DNA from: JBMNPT01 sp050943735
GTDB taxonomy: Bacteria; Bacillota; Clostridia; Oscillospirales; RGIG577
Direction of reading: 5' to 3'
Length of the DNA stretch: 64,000 nt
NCBI GenBank assembly: GCA_050943735.1
Contig: JBMNPT010000008.1
Location: 1 to 64,000, forward strand
Part shown: positions 17,165 to 24,739 of the stretch, piece by piece
Position numbering within the stretch: the first letter of the stretch is position 1
Layout of the letters: each line of letters opens with the position of its first letter
The notes under the pieces: model-generated
Told to the model about the DNA's origin: nothing
The model's input: only the letters and a program-made list of their open reading frames with translations
The model's database searches: none
Program-made: the position numbers and the translations under genes

Positions 17165-17455
17165 AAAAAAGGCTCTGTCTCAGAAAATTCTTTCTGGGAC
17201 AAAAGCCTTGTTGAATACGGTCTTTTGCGGTACCACCCGGATTGACGCAACGCGTCCACTCATTTCGCGGCCAAAACAGCTGCGCTCCACTGATAACGGA
17301 CAGAGTTCCCGTCAGGCACTACTGAGTTTTCACCGTTCGTCCTGCCCTCCGCAGTCCATTCGTTCGGATGCGCAAACCGCGGCAATCTCAGCCCCTGCCG
17401 CTCTCTGTGGGTGTTTCTCCGTCTACTCTTCTGCGTCATTGGTTTGGTTGTTTGT
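17165..17455 (-). ncRNA. T-box riboswitch, tryptophan specifier
   Basis: The minus-strand leader of trpB2 holds the T-box sequence GGGTGGTACCGC (17227-17238), which pairs with the uncharged tRNA acceptor end. A terminator follows (17165-17209: AAGGCT...AGCCTT with T run). In stem I, a GAA-UGG-AC segment places codon UGG (17356-17358) as the specifier, calling tRNA-Trp. This fits the tryptophan gene downstream. The specifier assignment rests on the typical GAA-NNN-A context, without a full fold. Confidence 0.9.
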
Positions 17456-18424
17456 GGCTTCAGTATAACAAACTCCCCTCGCGCTGTCAACCCCCTCCCC
17501 GGGAATTTTTACGCGCTGGGCACTATAGTACTCCTGCACAAAACGAAAAAAGATCCGCTCAGACCGGGCCATGGGCTGCCGGGGATCGTGAATGAGATAG
17601 ATGGGCCGCTCCACCTTCCCCTGCACCAACGGAAAGGATAACAGTCGTCCTTCCCGGCATTCCTCCTCCACTGCTTTTCCCGTCATGATGGAGATACCCA
17701 CCCCCTGAGCAATGGCCCGTTTGATGGTCTCCTGATCATTGATGCGGGCCACCACCCGCAGCCGCTGCTCCTCAACGCCCATGCTGTGCAGATAGTTTTC
17801 CGCCTCTTTGCGGGCGCCGGAGGAAAACTCCCGCAGGATCAGCGGCTCCTGCAGCAGTTGTTCCAACGGCGCTTGCTGCTCCCACAGAGCTCGGTAATAG
17901 AAGGTGTTGGGCGTCACCAGCACCAGCCGGTCCACATAGACCGGCTGAGCGGTACAACCCTCCAGGCGGGTGGGGTCCATGAGCCCCACCAACGCCAGAG
18001 GAATCTCCCGGCTGCGTACCTGTTCCAACAGCTGTGCGCTGGTGCCGTACACCACCCGAAAAGAACAATCGGGGTATTTGCGGCGAAAATCCGCCAATAG
18101 CTGAGGTAGCATGTATTTGGAAGGGATGGTGGACGCCCCCACCGCCACCTCCTGCGCCTGGGGCTCCTGGGGCACACCGAACTGCTCCAGCACCTGATCT
18201 CGCAGGGCAATCATTCTGCGGGCGGTACGATACAGCTTTTCCCCCGCAGGGGTCAGACGCGCGGACCGGGTGGAACGTTCCAGTAGTTTTTCTCCCAGCT
18301 CCCGTTCCAGCGACGCAATGTGGGCGCTGACGGTGGGCTGGGTGAGATACAGCCGCCGGGCGGCCTCCGAAAAACTACTGCCCTGGGCAATGAGCACAAA
18401 GGCCTCCAACTGCCGCAAATCCAT
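17423..18424 (-). CDS. LysR family regulator, probably of selenium/molybdenum genes
   Basis: A 333-residue LysR-type regulator: winged HTH at 1-60 (MDLRQLEAFVLIAQGSSFSEAA, QPTVSAHIASLEREL), then a periplasmic-binding-like effector domain (~90-300). It is the last gene of the minus operon running from the cysteine desulfurase through the moa genes, and a selenium-metabolism-associated LysR subgroup is known from such loci; I infer it belongs there. A LysR-type palindrome (23089-23103) sits in the divergent promoter region of the island. Its 3' end contains the complete promoter of the downstream T-box/trpB2 unit. Confidence 0.82.
   Translation of the reverse strand: MDLRQLEAFVLIAQGSSFSEAARRLYLTQPTVSAHIASLERELGEKLLERSTRSARLTPAGEKLYRTARRMIALRDQVLEQFGVPQEPQAQEVAVGASTIPSKYMLPQLLADFRRKYPDCSFRVVYGTSAQLLEQVRSREIPLALVGLMDPTRLEGCTAQPVYVDRLVLVTPNTFYYRALWEQQAPLEQLLQEPLILREFSSGARKEAENYLHSMGVEEQRLRVVARINDQETIKRAIAQGVGISIMTGKAVEEECREGRLLSFPLVQGKVERPIYLIHDPRQPMARSERIFFRFVQEYYSAQRVKIPGEGVDSARGVCYTEATNNQTNDAEE
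17462..17490 (-). promoter_or_regulatory. Promoter of the T-box/trpB2 unit inside lysR
   Basis: TTGACA (17485-17490), 17 bp, TATACT (17462-17467) on the minus strand. The whole promoter and start point lie within the last 70 bp of the lysR coding sequence. Confidence 0.85.
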
Positions 18425-18448
18425 GGTGTTCCCCCCTTTCCCCTGTGT

Positions 18449-18937
18449 TCACCGGGCGCACTCATCGGTGCGGCCCAACAGAATTTCCAGACCGTGCTCC
18501 ACACTGTCCAGCACCAGTGCCAGACTCTCCCGCACTGCTTTGGGGCTACCGGGCAGATTGATGATCAAAGTCTGTCCCCGCAGCACACTCACCCCCCGGC
18601 TGAGCATCGCACGAGGGGTATAGGCCATACTGCCTGCCCGAATGGCCTCCGCAATACCGGGCGCCATCCGGTGCGCCACCGCCAGAGTGGCCTCCGGGGT
18701 CACATCCCGGGGAGAAAAGCCTGTCCCTCCGGTGGTCAGCACCAGCTGACAGCCCTCCAGATCGCACAGACGCCGGAGTTCCTCTTCCAACAGCAGCCGG
18801 TCATCGGGCAGCACCTTCAAACTCACCACCTGATACCGGTCGGAAGGGAGCATCTCCTGAATGGCGGGGCCGCTGCGGTCTTCCCGCAGGCCGGCCGCAC
18901 CCTGATCGCTGGCCACCACAATGCCTACTCGATACAT
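18449..18937 (-). CDS. MogA/MoaB-type molybdopterin adenylyltransferase
   Basis: Adenylates molybdopterin before metal insertion. It has 162 residues with the MoaB/Mog signature LVLTTGGTGFSPRDVTPEAT and the downstream INLPGSPKAVRESL. The start at 18937 overlaps the MOSC gene by 13 bp and has GGAGAGGAG upstream. It lies in the moa/mog block, followed by lysR. MogA and MoaB are hard to separate from sequence alone; adenylyltransferase activity is likely given the adjacent MoeA-like gene. Confidence 0.88.
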   Translation of the reverse strand: MYRVGIVVASDQGAAGLREDRSGPAIQEMLPSDRYQVVSLKVLPDDRLLLEEELRRLCDLEGCQLVLTTGGTGFSPRDVTPEATLAVAHRMAPGIAEAIRAGSMAYTPRAMLSRGVSVLRGQTLIINLPGSPKAVRESLALVLDSVEHGLEILLGRTDECAR

Positions 18938-19359
18938 ACTTCCATCTCCTCTCCCTCCTGCACCCAGCCGCCTTTCAGCACCCGGGCAAACACCCCCTGG
19001 GTGGGCATGATGCACTCTCCCATCCGGCGGTGAATCTCACAGTGGCTGTGACACTCTTTGCCAATCTGGGTCATCTCCAGCAATACCTCTCCGCAGCGCA
19101 GGCGGGTACCCACCGGCAATGCGGCAAAATCAATGCCTTCCACCACCAGATTTTCCCCAAAAGCACCGTCTTCCACCTGGGCTCCCCGATCCCGGAAGGC
19201 CTCAATCCGATCATGAGAGAGCAAGCTCACCTGCCGGTGCCATTCTCCGGCGTGAGCATCTCCCCGGATACCCCAGTTTTCCACCAACTCCGCCCGGTGG
19301 ACATTCTGTTTGGGAGTGCCCCGCGCCGGGCTGGTACACACCGCCACAATCCGTCCCAT
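18925..19359 (-). CDS. MOSC domain protein
   Basis: A stand-alone MOSC domain of 144 residues, the fold found at the C-terminus of Moco sulfurases. The motif GIRGDAHAGEWHRQVSLLS and the conserved Cys in GKECHSHCEIHRRMGEC are visible. These domains carry sulfur, and possibly here selenium, to metal-bound cofactors; that role is inferred. Start 19359 follows GGAGG by nine bases; a TTG at 19368 overlapping the moaA stop is the alternative. It sits between moaA and mogA, with both junctions overlapping or within a few bases. Confidence 0.85.
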   Translation of the reverse strand: MGRIVAVCTSPARGTPKQNVHRAELVENWGIRGDAHAGEWHRQVSLLSHDRIEAFRDRGAQVEDGAFGENLVVEGIDFAALPVGTRLRCGEVLLEMTQIGKECHSHCEIHRRMGECIMPTQGVFARVLKGGWVQEGEEMEVCIE

Positions 19360-19364
19360 TCCTC

Positions 19365-20330
19365 TCAACCTCCAATCTGATTCATCCGCCGGTCACGCTG
19401 GGGTCTGCTTCCCAGCTGGTGCCCCGCCGGCTTACGCCCAATGGCTTCTTCCATGGCCCGGCACAAAGCATCCTCCCCCACACCGCTTCGCAGTAAGGCC
19501 CGTACGTCCACCCCTTCCTCGCTGGCCAAACAGAGCCGAAGCTGGCCATCTGCCGTCAGCCTCACCCGGTTGCACCGGTCACAAAAAGGCCCGTGCAGCG
19601 CGCTGATAAACCCCACATAGCCGGTGCCATCTGGCCAGCCCCAATAGGTGGCCGGTCCGTTGCCCAGCTGCCGGTCCACCGGTTCCAGCCCGGGCAACGC
19701 CTGACGCAGCCGATGGAGCACCTCTTCTCCCGGCACGCCCCGGGCCGTTACGCCCTCTCCCAAAGGCATCAGCTCGATAAAGCGCACCGTCCAGCCCTCC
19801 CGTCGGGCCAGAGAGGCAAAGGCCACCCATTCATCCTCGTTGATCCCCCGTTGAGGCACACAGTTGAGCTTGACTTCCAATCCCACCTGGCGGGCTGTTT
19901 CCATGCCTCGCAGCACCTGTTCCAGCCCCTCTCTGCGGGTGATATAGGCAAACCGGTCGGGCCGCAGGGTGTCCAGACTCACATTCACCCGCCGCACCCC
20001 GGCTTCATACAGTGGCTGAGCCTGCTCCGCCAGCAACACCCCGTTGGTGGTGAGCGTCACCTCTTCCACCCCCGCCTGCTGCCGCAGCATCCCGGCCAGA
20101 CGGGCCACGCCCCGCCGCACCAGCGGTTCACCACCGGTGAGCTTTACCCGGCGAAGTCCCAACCGCACCCCACACCGGCACACCTGCACCAGTTCCTCGT
20201 AGGTGAGAATATGGGCATGCTGCAAGGGTTCCACGCCCTGTTCAGGCATGCAGTACCGGCATCGCAGATTGCACCGGTCGGTCACCGACACCCGCAGGTA
20301 TTCAATTTCCCGGCCCAGGCCGTCCCGCAT
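19365..20330 (-). CDS. moaA: GTP 3',8-cyclase MoaA
   Basis: Radical SAM enzyme that starts molybdopterin synthesis from GTP. The 321 residues contain the SAM cluster CNLRCRYC near residue 20, the TGGEPLVRRG motif and the second 4Fe-4S site (GPFCDRCNRVRLTADGQLRLCL) that binds GTP. MoaA proteins normally end in Gly-Gly, and this one does (NQIGG). It overlaps the MOSC gene closely and follows moaC by 11 bp. Confidence 0.95.
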   Translation of the reverse strand: MRDGLGREIEYLRVSVTDRCNLRCRYCMPEQGVEPLQHAHILTYEELVQVCRCGVRLGLRRVKLTGGEPLVRRGVARLAGMLRQQAGVEEVTLTTNGVLLAEQAQPLYEAGVRRVNVSLDTLRPDRFAYITRREGLEQVLRGMETARQVGLEVKLNCVPQRGINEDEWVAFASLARREGWTVRFIELMPLGEGVTARGVPGEEVLHRLRQALPGLEPVDRQLGNGPATYWGWPDGTGYVGFISALHGPFCDRCNRVRLTADGQLRLCLASEEGVDVRALLRSGVGEDALCRAMEEAIGRKPAGHQLGSRPQRDRRMNQIGG

Positions 20331-20341
20331 CTCCCTTCACC

Positions 20342-20824
20342 TCATTCGTTTCGTCTGTAGTGGCCGCTCCGGCCTCCGTCCTTTTCCATCAGGCAGATCT
20401 CGCCCAGCACCATCCCCCGGTCCATGGCCTTGCACATGTCATAGATGGTGAGCAGTGCCGCGCTCACCCCAGTGAGGGCCTCCATCTCCACTCCGGTGGG
20501 CCCAAAGGTACGAACAGTGCACACCGCTTCCACCGTAAGGGTCTCCCGGAACATGTGAAACTCCACCTCGCAGCCGGTAAGGGCCAGCGGATGACACAGG
20601 GGAATCCACTCCCCGGTGCGTTTGGCGGCCATAATGCCCGCAATGCGGGCCACGCCCAGCACATCTCCCTTTTTGGCCCCGCCCCGGGCGATGGTGTCAA
20701 AGGTCTCCTCCTGCATGTGGATGACCCCTCGAGCCACCGCCATCCGGTGGGTAGAGGGCTTTTCCCCCACTTCCACCATCCGGGCCTGGCCCCGCTCATC
20801 AAAATGCGTCAGTTTCTCTCCCAT
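20342..20824 (-). CDS. moaC: Cyclic pyranopterin monophosphate synthase MoaC
   Basis: Converts the MoaA product to cPMP. The 160 residues show the family signature LTHFDERGQARMVEVGEKP, IAGIMAAKRTGEWIPLCHPL and the C-terminal MEALTGVSAALLTIYDMCKAMD. The start at 20824 has GGAAAGGG upstream and lies two bases after the MoeA-like stop codon, so the two are coupled. Molybdopterin synthase subunits (MoaD/MoaE) are not in the window. Confidence 0.95.
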   Translation of the reverse strand: MGEKLTHFDERGQARMVEVGEKPSTHRMAVARGVIHMQEETFDTIARGGAKKGDVLGVARIAGIMAAKRTGEWIPLCHPLALTGCEVEFHMFRETLTVEAVCTVRTFGPTGVEMEALTGVSAALLTIYDMCKAMDRGMVLGEICLMEKDGGRSGHYRRNE

Positions 20825-20826
20825 GA

Positions 20827-21852
20827 TTACCAGCCCTTTCCAAATCCGCAATTGGGGTAGTGACACTCCGGACAGTTCAGGCACAGACCGCCCTCTCCCA
20901 GCCGGGCCAGCTCCTCCGCCGTCACCGGATCATCGGCCACCAGCCGGGGCAGCACCAGATCGAAAATGGTGCGCCGGGCGTACATCACACAGCCGGGCAG
21001 CCCCACAATGGGTACCCCCTCCTCTGTGTAGGCCAGCAAAAACATGGCTCCGGGCAGCACCGGTGCTCCGTAACTCACCACCCGCGCTCCTGTGTTGCGG
21101 ATGGCCAGCGGTGTGCGGTCATCCGGGTCCACACTCATGCCGCCGGTGCACACCACCATCTGAGCCCCTGCCGCCAGCCAATCCTGAATGGCTCCGGTGG
21201 TGCGCTGGGGATCATCGTCCACAATGGTCTGCCCCAGTACCTCACAGCCATACTCTTCCAGCTTGGCTTTCACCACCGGCCCAAAGGCATCCTTGATGCG
21301 CCCGTGATACACCTCACTGCCGGTGGTCACCATTCCCACCCGTTTGGGCCGGAAGGGCAGCAGCTGGAAAATCGGCCCACCCTGACAGAGGGTTTCCGCC
21401 TGTTCCAAACGGCTCTTGGCAATGACCAGCGGGATCACCCGGGTACCGCACAGCTTGTCTCCTTTTTTCACCGGTGTGTTGCCGTGCCGGCTGGCGATCA
21501 TCAGCTCTCCCACCGAGTTGACCGCCCGGAGCTTGTCCCCATCCACCTTCAAAAGGCCGTCCATCTGGGCGATCAGTTCAATCTTGCCCTCTTTCACTGG
21601 AGTGGGCTCCATTCCCTCTCCTCGGCACAGGCGGCACAGCCACTGAGCTCCCTCGTCTTCGTGCAGCATGCCCTCCTGCTTTTCCCACACGTACAGATTT
21701 TCCTTTCCCAGAGAGAGCAGCACCGGGATGTCCTCCGCCGTCACAATATGCCCTTTGCGGAACCGGGCGTCCTTTACCACGCCGGGGATGATCTGGGTGA
21801 TGTCATGGCACAGCACATGCCCCACCGCGTCCTCTGTTCTGATGCATTTCAT
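20827..21852 (-). CDS. MoeA-like molybdopterin-binding protein with Cys-rich tail
   Basis: A 341-residue protein with a MoCF-biosynthesis domain (VGMVTTGSEVYHGRIKD, VCTGGMSVDPDDRTP), the fold of MoeA/MogA enzymes that insert molybdenum. It is shorter than typical MoeA (about 400). The C-terminus carries a cysteine cluster, CLNCPECHYPNCGFGKGW (CxxCxxCHxxxC), suited to bind Zn or Fe-S; its function is unknown. It precedes moaC by two bases and follows the cysteine desulfurase by five. It probably inserts Mo, or prepares the cofactor for selenation, in hydroxylases. Confidence 0.85.
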   Translation of the reverse strand: MKCIRTEDAVGHVLCHDITQIIPGVVKDARFRKGHIVTAEDIPVLLSLGKENLYVWEKQEGMLHEDEGAQWLCRLCRGEGMEPTPVKEGKIELIAQMDGLLKVDGDKLRAVNSVGELMIASRHGNTPVKKGDKLCGTRVIPLVIAKSRLEQAETLCQGGPIFQLLPFRPKRVGMVTTGSEVYHGRIKDAFGPVVKAKLEEYGCEVLGQTIVDDDPQRTTGAIQDWLAAGAQMVVCTGGMSVDPDDRTPLAIRNTGARVVSYGAPVLPGAMFLLAYTEEGVPIVGLPGCVMYARRTIFDLVLPRLVADDPVTAEELARLGEGGLCLNCPECHYPNCGFGKGW

Positions 21853-21857
21853 GTTCC

Positions 21858-23012
21858 TTACACTCCTTTTGTCAGCTGGGTCAGCGCTTCCACCGCCCGG
21901 TCAATCTCCTCGTGGGTAGTCTGGTGCCCCACCGACAGCCGCACCGTTCCCTGGGGATAGGTTTTCAGCGTCCGATGTGCCGACGGGGCACAATGCATCC
22001 CCACCCGGGTGAGAATGCCGAATTCCTGCTCCAACCGCCAGGCTGCCTGGGCGTTGTCCATCTCCAAAAATTCCACCGACACCACCCCCACCCGGCCCTG
22101 TACGCCGGGCAGTCCTGCCAGCCGCAGACCGGGCAGTGAGGCGATTCCCCGCAGCAGGCGGCCGGTGAGTTCTTCTTCCCGCCGCCGCACGCTGTCCTCC
22201 GGCAGGCTCATCAAATACTCCACTGCCGCTCCCAATCCCAAGATTCCCGGCAAATTGAGAGTGCCGGGTTCCAGCCGATCAGGCAAAAAGGGAGGAACCT
22301 CCTCCTGATCGGACAGGCTGCCGGTGCCGCCGCTCACCAGCGGTTCCAGCGCCTGGGCCAGCGGCTCACTGAGGGCCAAACCGCCAATTCCCTGGGGGCC
22401 CAGCAGACCTTTGTGGCCCGGAAAAGCCACTCCATCCAGTTCCATCTCTTCCAGCGAAATGGGCAGGATCCCAGCGGTCTGAGCGGCGTCCACCACACAG
22501 AAAATTCCCCTTTGCCGGCACAGATGCCCCACCTGGGCCACCGGAAGAATGGTCCCGCACACATTGGAGGCATGGGTGAGCAGTACCAGCCGGGTATTGG
22601 GCCGCAGCATGGCCTCCACCCGATCTGCCTCCAGCCGCCCCTGCTCATCACAGGGTACCCGATCCCATTGCACTCCCTGCCGGGCCAGCTGGGTCAGCGG
22701 CCGCATCACCGCATTGTGCTCCACGGAACTCACCAGCGCGTGATCCCCCGGACGCAGCAGACCTTTGAGCACCAGATTCAGCGAAAAGGTGGCTCCGGGC
22801 GTAAACACCACCTGCTGGGGCTTGGGACAGCCCAACAGCCCGGCCAGAGCAGCGCGCACTTCCAGCACCCGGCTGCCCGCCTCATAGGCGGGAGAATAGC
22901 CGCCCCGACCGATATTACAGCCGTTGTGGATGAGATAATCCGTCATGGCGCGGACCACTCCCGGCGCCTTGGGGAAGCTGGTGCTGGCCTGATCCAGATT
23001 GATGCTCTGCAT
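21858..23012 (-). CDS. Cysteine desulfurase family protein (possible selenocysteine lyase)
   Basis: Class V PLP aminotransferase of the NifS/CsdB type, 384 residues. The PLP lysine is in FPGHKGLLGPQG, and the catalytic cysteine loop is near GMHCAPSAHRTL. Such a gene regularly accompanies selD and yedF-like genes and is thought to release selenium or sulfur from (seleno)cysteine for cofactor maturation. It is the first gene of the minus moa operon, starting at 23012 behind CAGGAGAGGAGG. The promoter lies at 23050-23078. Confidence 0.88.
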   Translation of the reverse strand: MQSINLDQASTSFPKAPGVVRAMTDYLIHNGCNIGRGGYSPAYEAGSRVLEVRAALAGLLGCPKPQQVVFTPGATFSLNLVLKGLLRPGDHALVSSVEHNAVMRPLTQLARQGVQWDRVPCDEQGRLEADRVEAMLRPNTRLVLLTHASNVCGTILPVAQVGHLCRQRGIFCVVDAAQTAGILPISLEEMELDGVAFPGHKGLLGPQGIGGLALSEPLAQALEPLVSGGTGSLSDQEEVPPFLPDRLEPGTLNLPGILGLGAAVEYLMSLPEDSVRRREEELTGRLLRGIASLPGLRLAGLPGVQGRVGVVSVEFLEMDNAQAAWRLEQEFGILTRVGMHCAPSAHRTLKTYPQGTVRLSVGHQTTHEEIDRAVEALTQLTKGV

Positions 23013-23049
23013 GGAAGTCCTCCTCTCCTGTACGCTCACTTGTGGCTCT

Positions 23050-23078
23050 ATTATAGCACCAAACCGCCTGTCTCTCAA
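23050..23078 (-). promoter_or_regulatory. Promoter of the desulfurase-moa operon
   Basis: TTGAGA (23073-23078), 17 bp, TATAAT (23050-23055) on the minus strand. Confidence 0.75.
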
Positions 23079-23088
23079 TCCCCAATTG

Positions 23089-23103
23089 ATAGACTACATC
23101 TAT
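23089..23103. promoter_or_regulatory. Candidate LysR-type operator
   Basis: Inverted repeat ATAGA-CTACA-TCTAT, with the T-N11-A spacing used by LysR proteins, placed between the -35 boxes of two divergent promoters. Confidence 0.5.
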
Positions 23104-23133
23104 AAATCTTTGTGGTTTATCGGCTTTTTGCTG

Positions 23134-23162
23134 TTGTGGGCCCGGCCTCGCAATGCTACAAT
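23134..23162 (+). promoter_or_regulatory. Promoter of the yedE-selD operon
   Basis: TACAAT (23157-23162), 17 bp downstream of TTGTGG (23134-23139). The weak -35 fits an activator-dependent promoter. Confidence 0.5.
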
Positions 23163-23212
23163 AAATGGGTAAAAGAAACCAGCCTTACGGCTGTGTGTTG
23201 GGAGGTTTTTCA

Positions 23213-24265
23213 TTGCGTACGGAAAAAAGAAATCTGCTGCTGGCCGGAGTTGTCATCGGCCTGATCTCGGTACTGCTGGTGTGGCAGGGCAATCCTGCTA
23301 ACATGGGCTTCTGCATCGCCTGTTTCCTGCGGGATACCGCCGGAGCATTGGGCCTGCAGCGGGCGGAAGTGGTACAATACCTGCGGCCGGAGATCATCGG
23401 ATTGGTGCTGGGCGCCTGCGGCATTGCCCTGTGGAAAAAGGAATTTGTCCCTCGGGGCGGTGCTTCGCCTTTCACCCGTTTTATTCTGGGCTTTTTTGTG
23501 ATGATCGGCGCCCTGATGTTTTTGGGCTGTCCCTTCCGCATGATCATCCGGCTGGCGGGCGGTGACTGGAACGCCCTGCTGGGTCTGGCCGGTTTTGTGT
23601 GCGGCATTGGAGCCGGTGTGTTTTTCCTCAATCGGGGATACACCCTGCGCCGTACCTATCCCCTCTCCACTGCAGAAGGCGCGGCCTTCCCAGTGGTGCA
23701 GCTGGTGCTGCTGGTCCTGCTGGCTGCGGCGCCCGCCCTGCTCTTTTTCAGTGAGAGCGGTCCCGGCTCCCAGCACGCCCCCCTGCTGCTCTCTCTGGCG
23801 GCCGGTCTGGTGGTTGGCGCGCTGGCCCAGCGTACCCGTCTGTGCATGGTGGGCGGTATCCGGGATCTGATGCTCTTCCGGGACACCACCCTGCTCACCG
23901 GATTTGTTGCCATTTTTGCCACCATTCTGGTGGCCAATCTGGCAACCGGCGGCTTTGTGCCCGGCTTTGCCGGTCAGCCGGTGGCCCACACCGACGGTCT
24001 GTGGAATTTCCTGGGCATGGTGACGGTGGGCTTTGGCAGCGTGCTGCTGGGCGGCTGTCCCCTGCGGCAGCTGGTGCTGGCCGGTGAGGGCAACACCGAC
24101 TCCGCCATCACCGTACTGGGACTGATCGCCGGAGGCGCTTTTGCCCATAACTTCGCCCTGGCCTCCTCCGCGGAGGGCCCCACCCTGCGGGGACAAATCG
24201 CGGTGGTGATCGCTCTGGTGGTTATCACAATCATCGCCCTGCTGGGCTGCAAAAAGAATCAATGA
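23213..24265 (+). CDS. yedE: YedE-family selenium/sulfur transporter
   Basis: YeeE/YedE membrane protein of 350 residues with about nine to ten hydrophobic helices. The cysteine-bearing turns shared with thiosulfate transporters are present: MGFCIACFLRD, FLGCPFRMIIRLAGGDWNAL, TRLCMVGGIRDLMLFRD and LGGCPLRQLVLAGEGNTDSA. In selD neighbourhoods this type is annotated as a putative selenium importer; transport has not been shown from the sequence. The start is TTG at 23213 with GGGAGG seven bases upstream. Its stop overlaps the leader codons of the next gene. Confidence 0.88.
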   Translation: MRTEKRNLLLAGVVIGLISVLLVWQGNPANMGFCIACFLRDTAGALGLQRAEVVQYLRPEIIGLVLGACGIALWKKEFVPRGGASPFTRFILGFFVMIGALMFLGCPFRMIIRLAGGDWNALLGLAGFVCGIGAGVFFLNRGYTLRRTYPLSTAEGAAFPVVQLVLLVLLAAAPALLFFSESGPGSQHAPLLLSLAAGLVVGALAQRTRLCMVGGIRDLMLFRDTTLLTGFVAIFATILVANLATGGFVPGFAGQPVAHTDGLWNFLGMVTVGFGSVLLGGCPLRQLVLAGEGNTDSAITVLGLIAGGAFAHNFALASSAEGPTLRGQIAVVIALVVITIIALLGCKKNQ

Positions 24266-24279
24266 AGGAGGACCATGCC

Positions 24280-24489
24280 ATGTTGACCATCGATGCCAGA
24301 GGACACTCCTGTCCCGAACCTGTACTGCTGACCAAAAAGGCGCTGGCCTCCCACCCGGACCAGTGCACCGTCCTGCTGGACAACATTGTAGCAGTGGAAA
24401 ATGTGACCCGTTTTGCCGGGTATTCCCACTACCGGGTGGAACGCTCAGGAGAAAACGGGGAATTCCAGCTGCTGCTCACCCGGGAGTGA
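24280..24489 (+). CDS. TusA/SirA-like sulfur or selenium carrier (YedF type)
   Basis: A 69-residue TusA-fold protein with the conserved Cys-Pro motif DARGHSCPEPVLLTKKAL. TusA-like carriers hold persulfide (or here possibly selenide) on this cysteine. The start at 24280 has AAGGAGGA seven bases upstream. It corresponds to the N-terminal half of selenium-associated YedF proteins; the second half may be represented by the following DUF3343 gene. Confidence 0.88.
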   Translation: MLTIDARGHSCPEPVLLTKKALASHPDQCTVLLDNIVAVENVTRFAGYSHYRVERSGENGEFQLLLTRE

Positions 24490-24494
24490 GCGCC

Positions 24495-24725
24495 ATGGAA
24501 TACATCGCCACCTTTTTTTCTCATTTCGGCGCGCTGAATTTTGCCCGCCAGCTGGGAAAATCGGCCCAGCTGATGCCCGTTCCCCGGTTTCTCAGCTCTT
24601 CCTGCGGCACTTGTGTGCGCTTTTGTCAGGAGCAGCTGCAGCTGCCTCCGGTGCTGGATGAACTGGACGCCGTCTATCTCACCGACGAAACCCCACCCCG
24701 GGTGGTCTATCGCCACCCCCATTGA
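24495..24725 (+). CDS. DUF3343 protein, putative Se/S carrier
   Basis: A 76-residue protein of the DUF3343 family, regularly found next to selD and YedF-like genes. A cysteine cluster is visible (SSSCGTCVRFC, CxxCxxxC). The opening FFSHFGALNFARQL resembles other members. Start ATG 24495 lies six bases after the tusA-like stop; GTG 24486 overlapping that stop is an alternative. It is inferred to pass selenium between the desulfurase, TusA-like protein and SelD. Confidence 0.8.
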   Translation: MEYIATFFSHFGALNFARQLGKSAQLMPVPRFLSSSCGTCVRFCQEQLQLPPVLDELDAVYLTDETPPRVVYRHPH

Positions 24726-24739
24726 AAGGAGCCCTGTCC

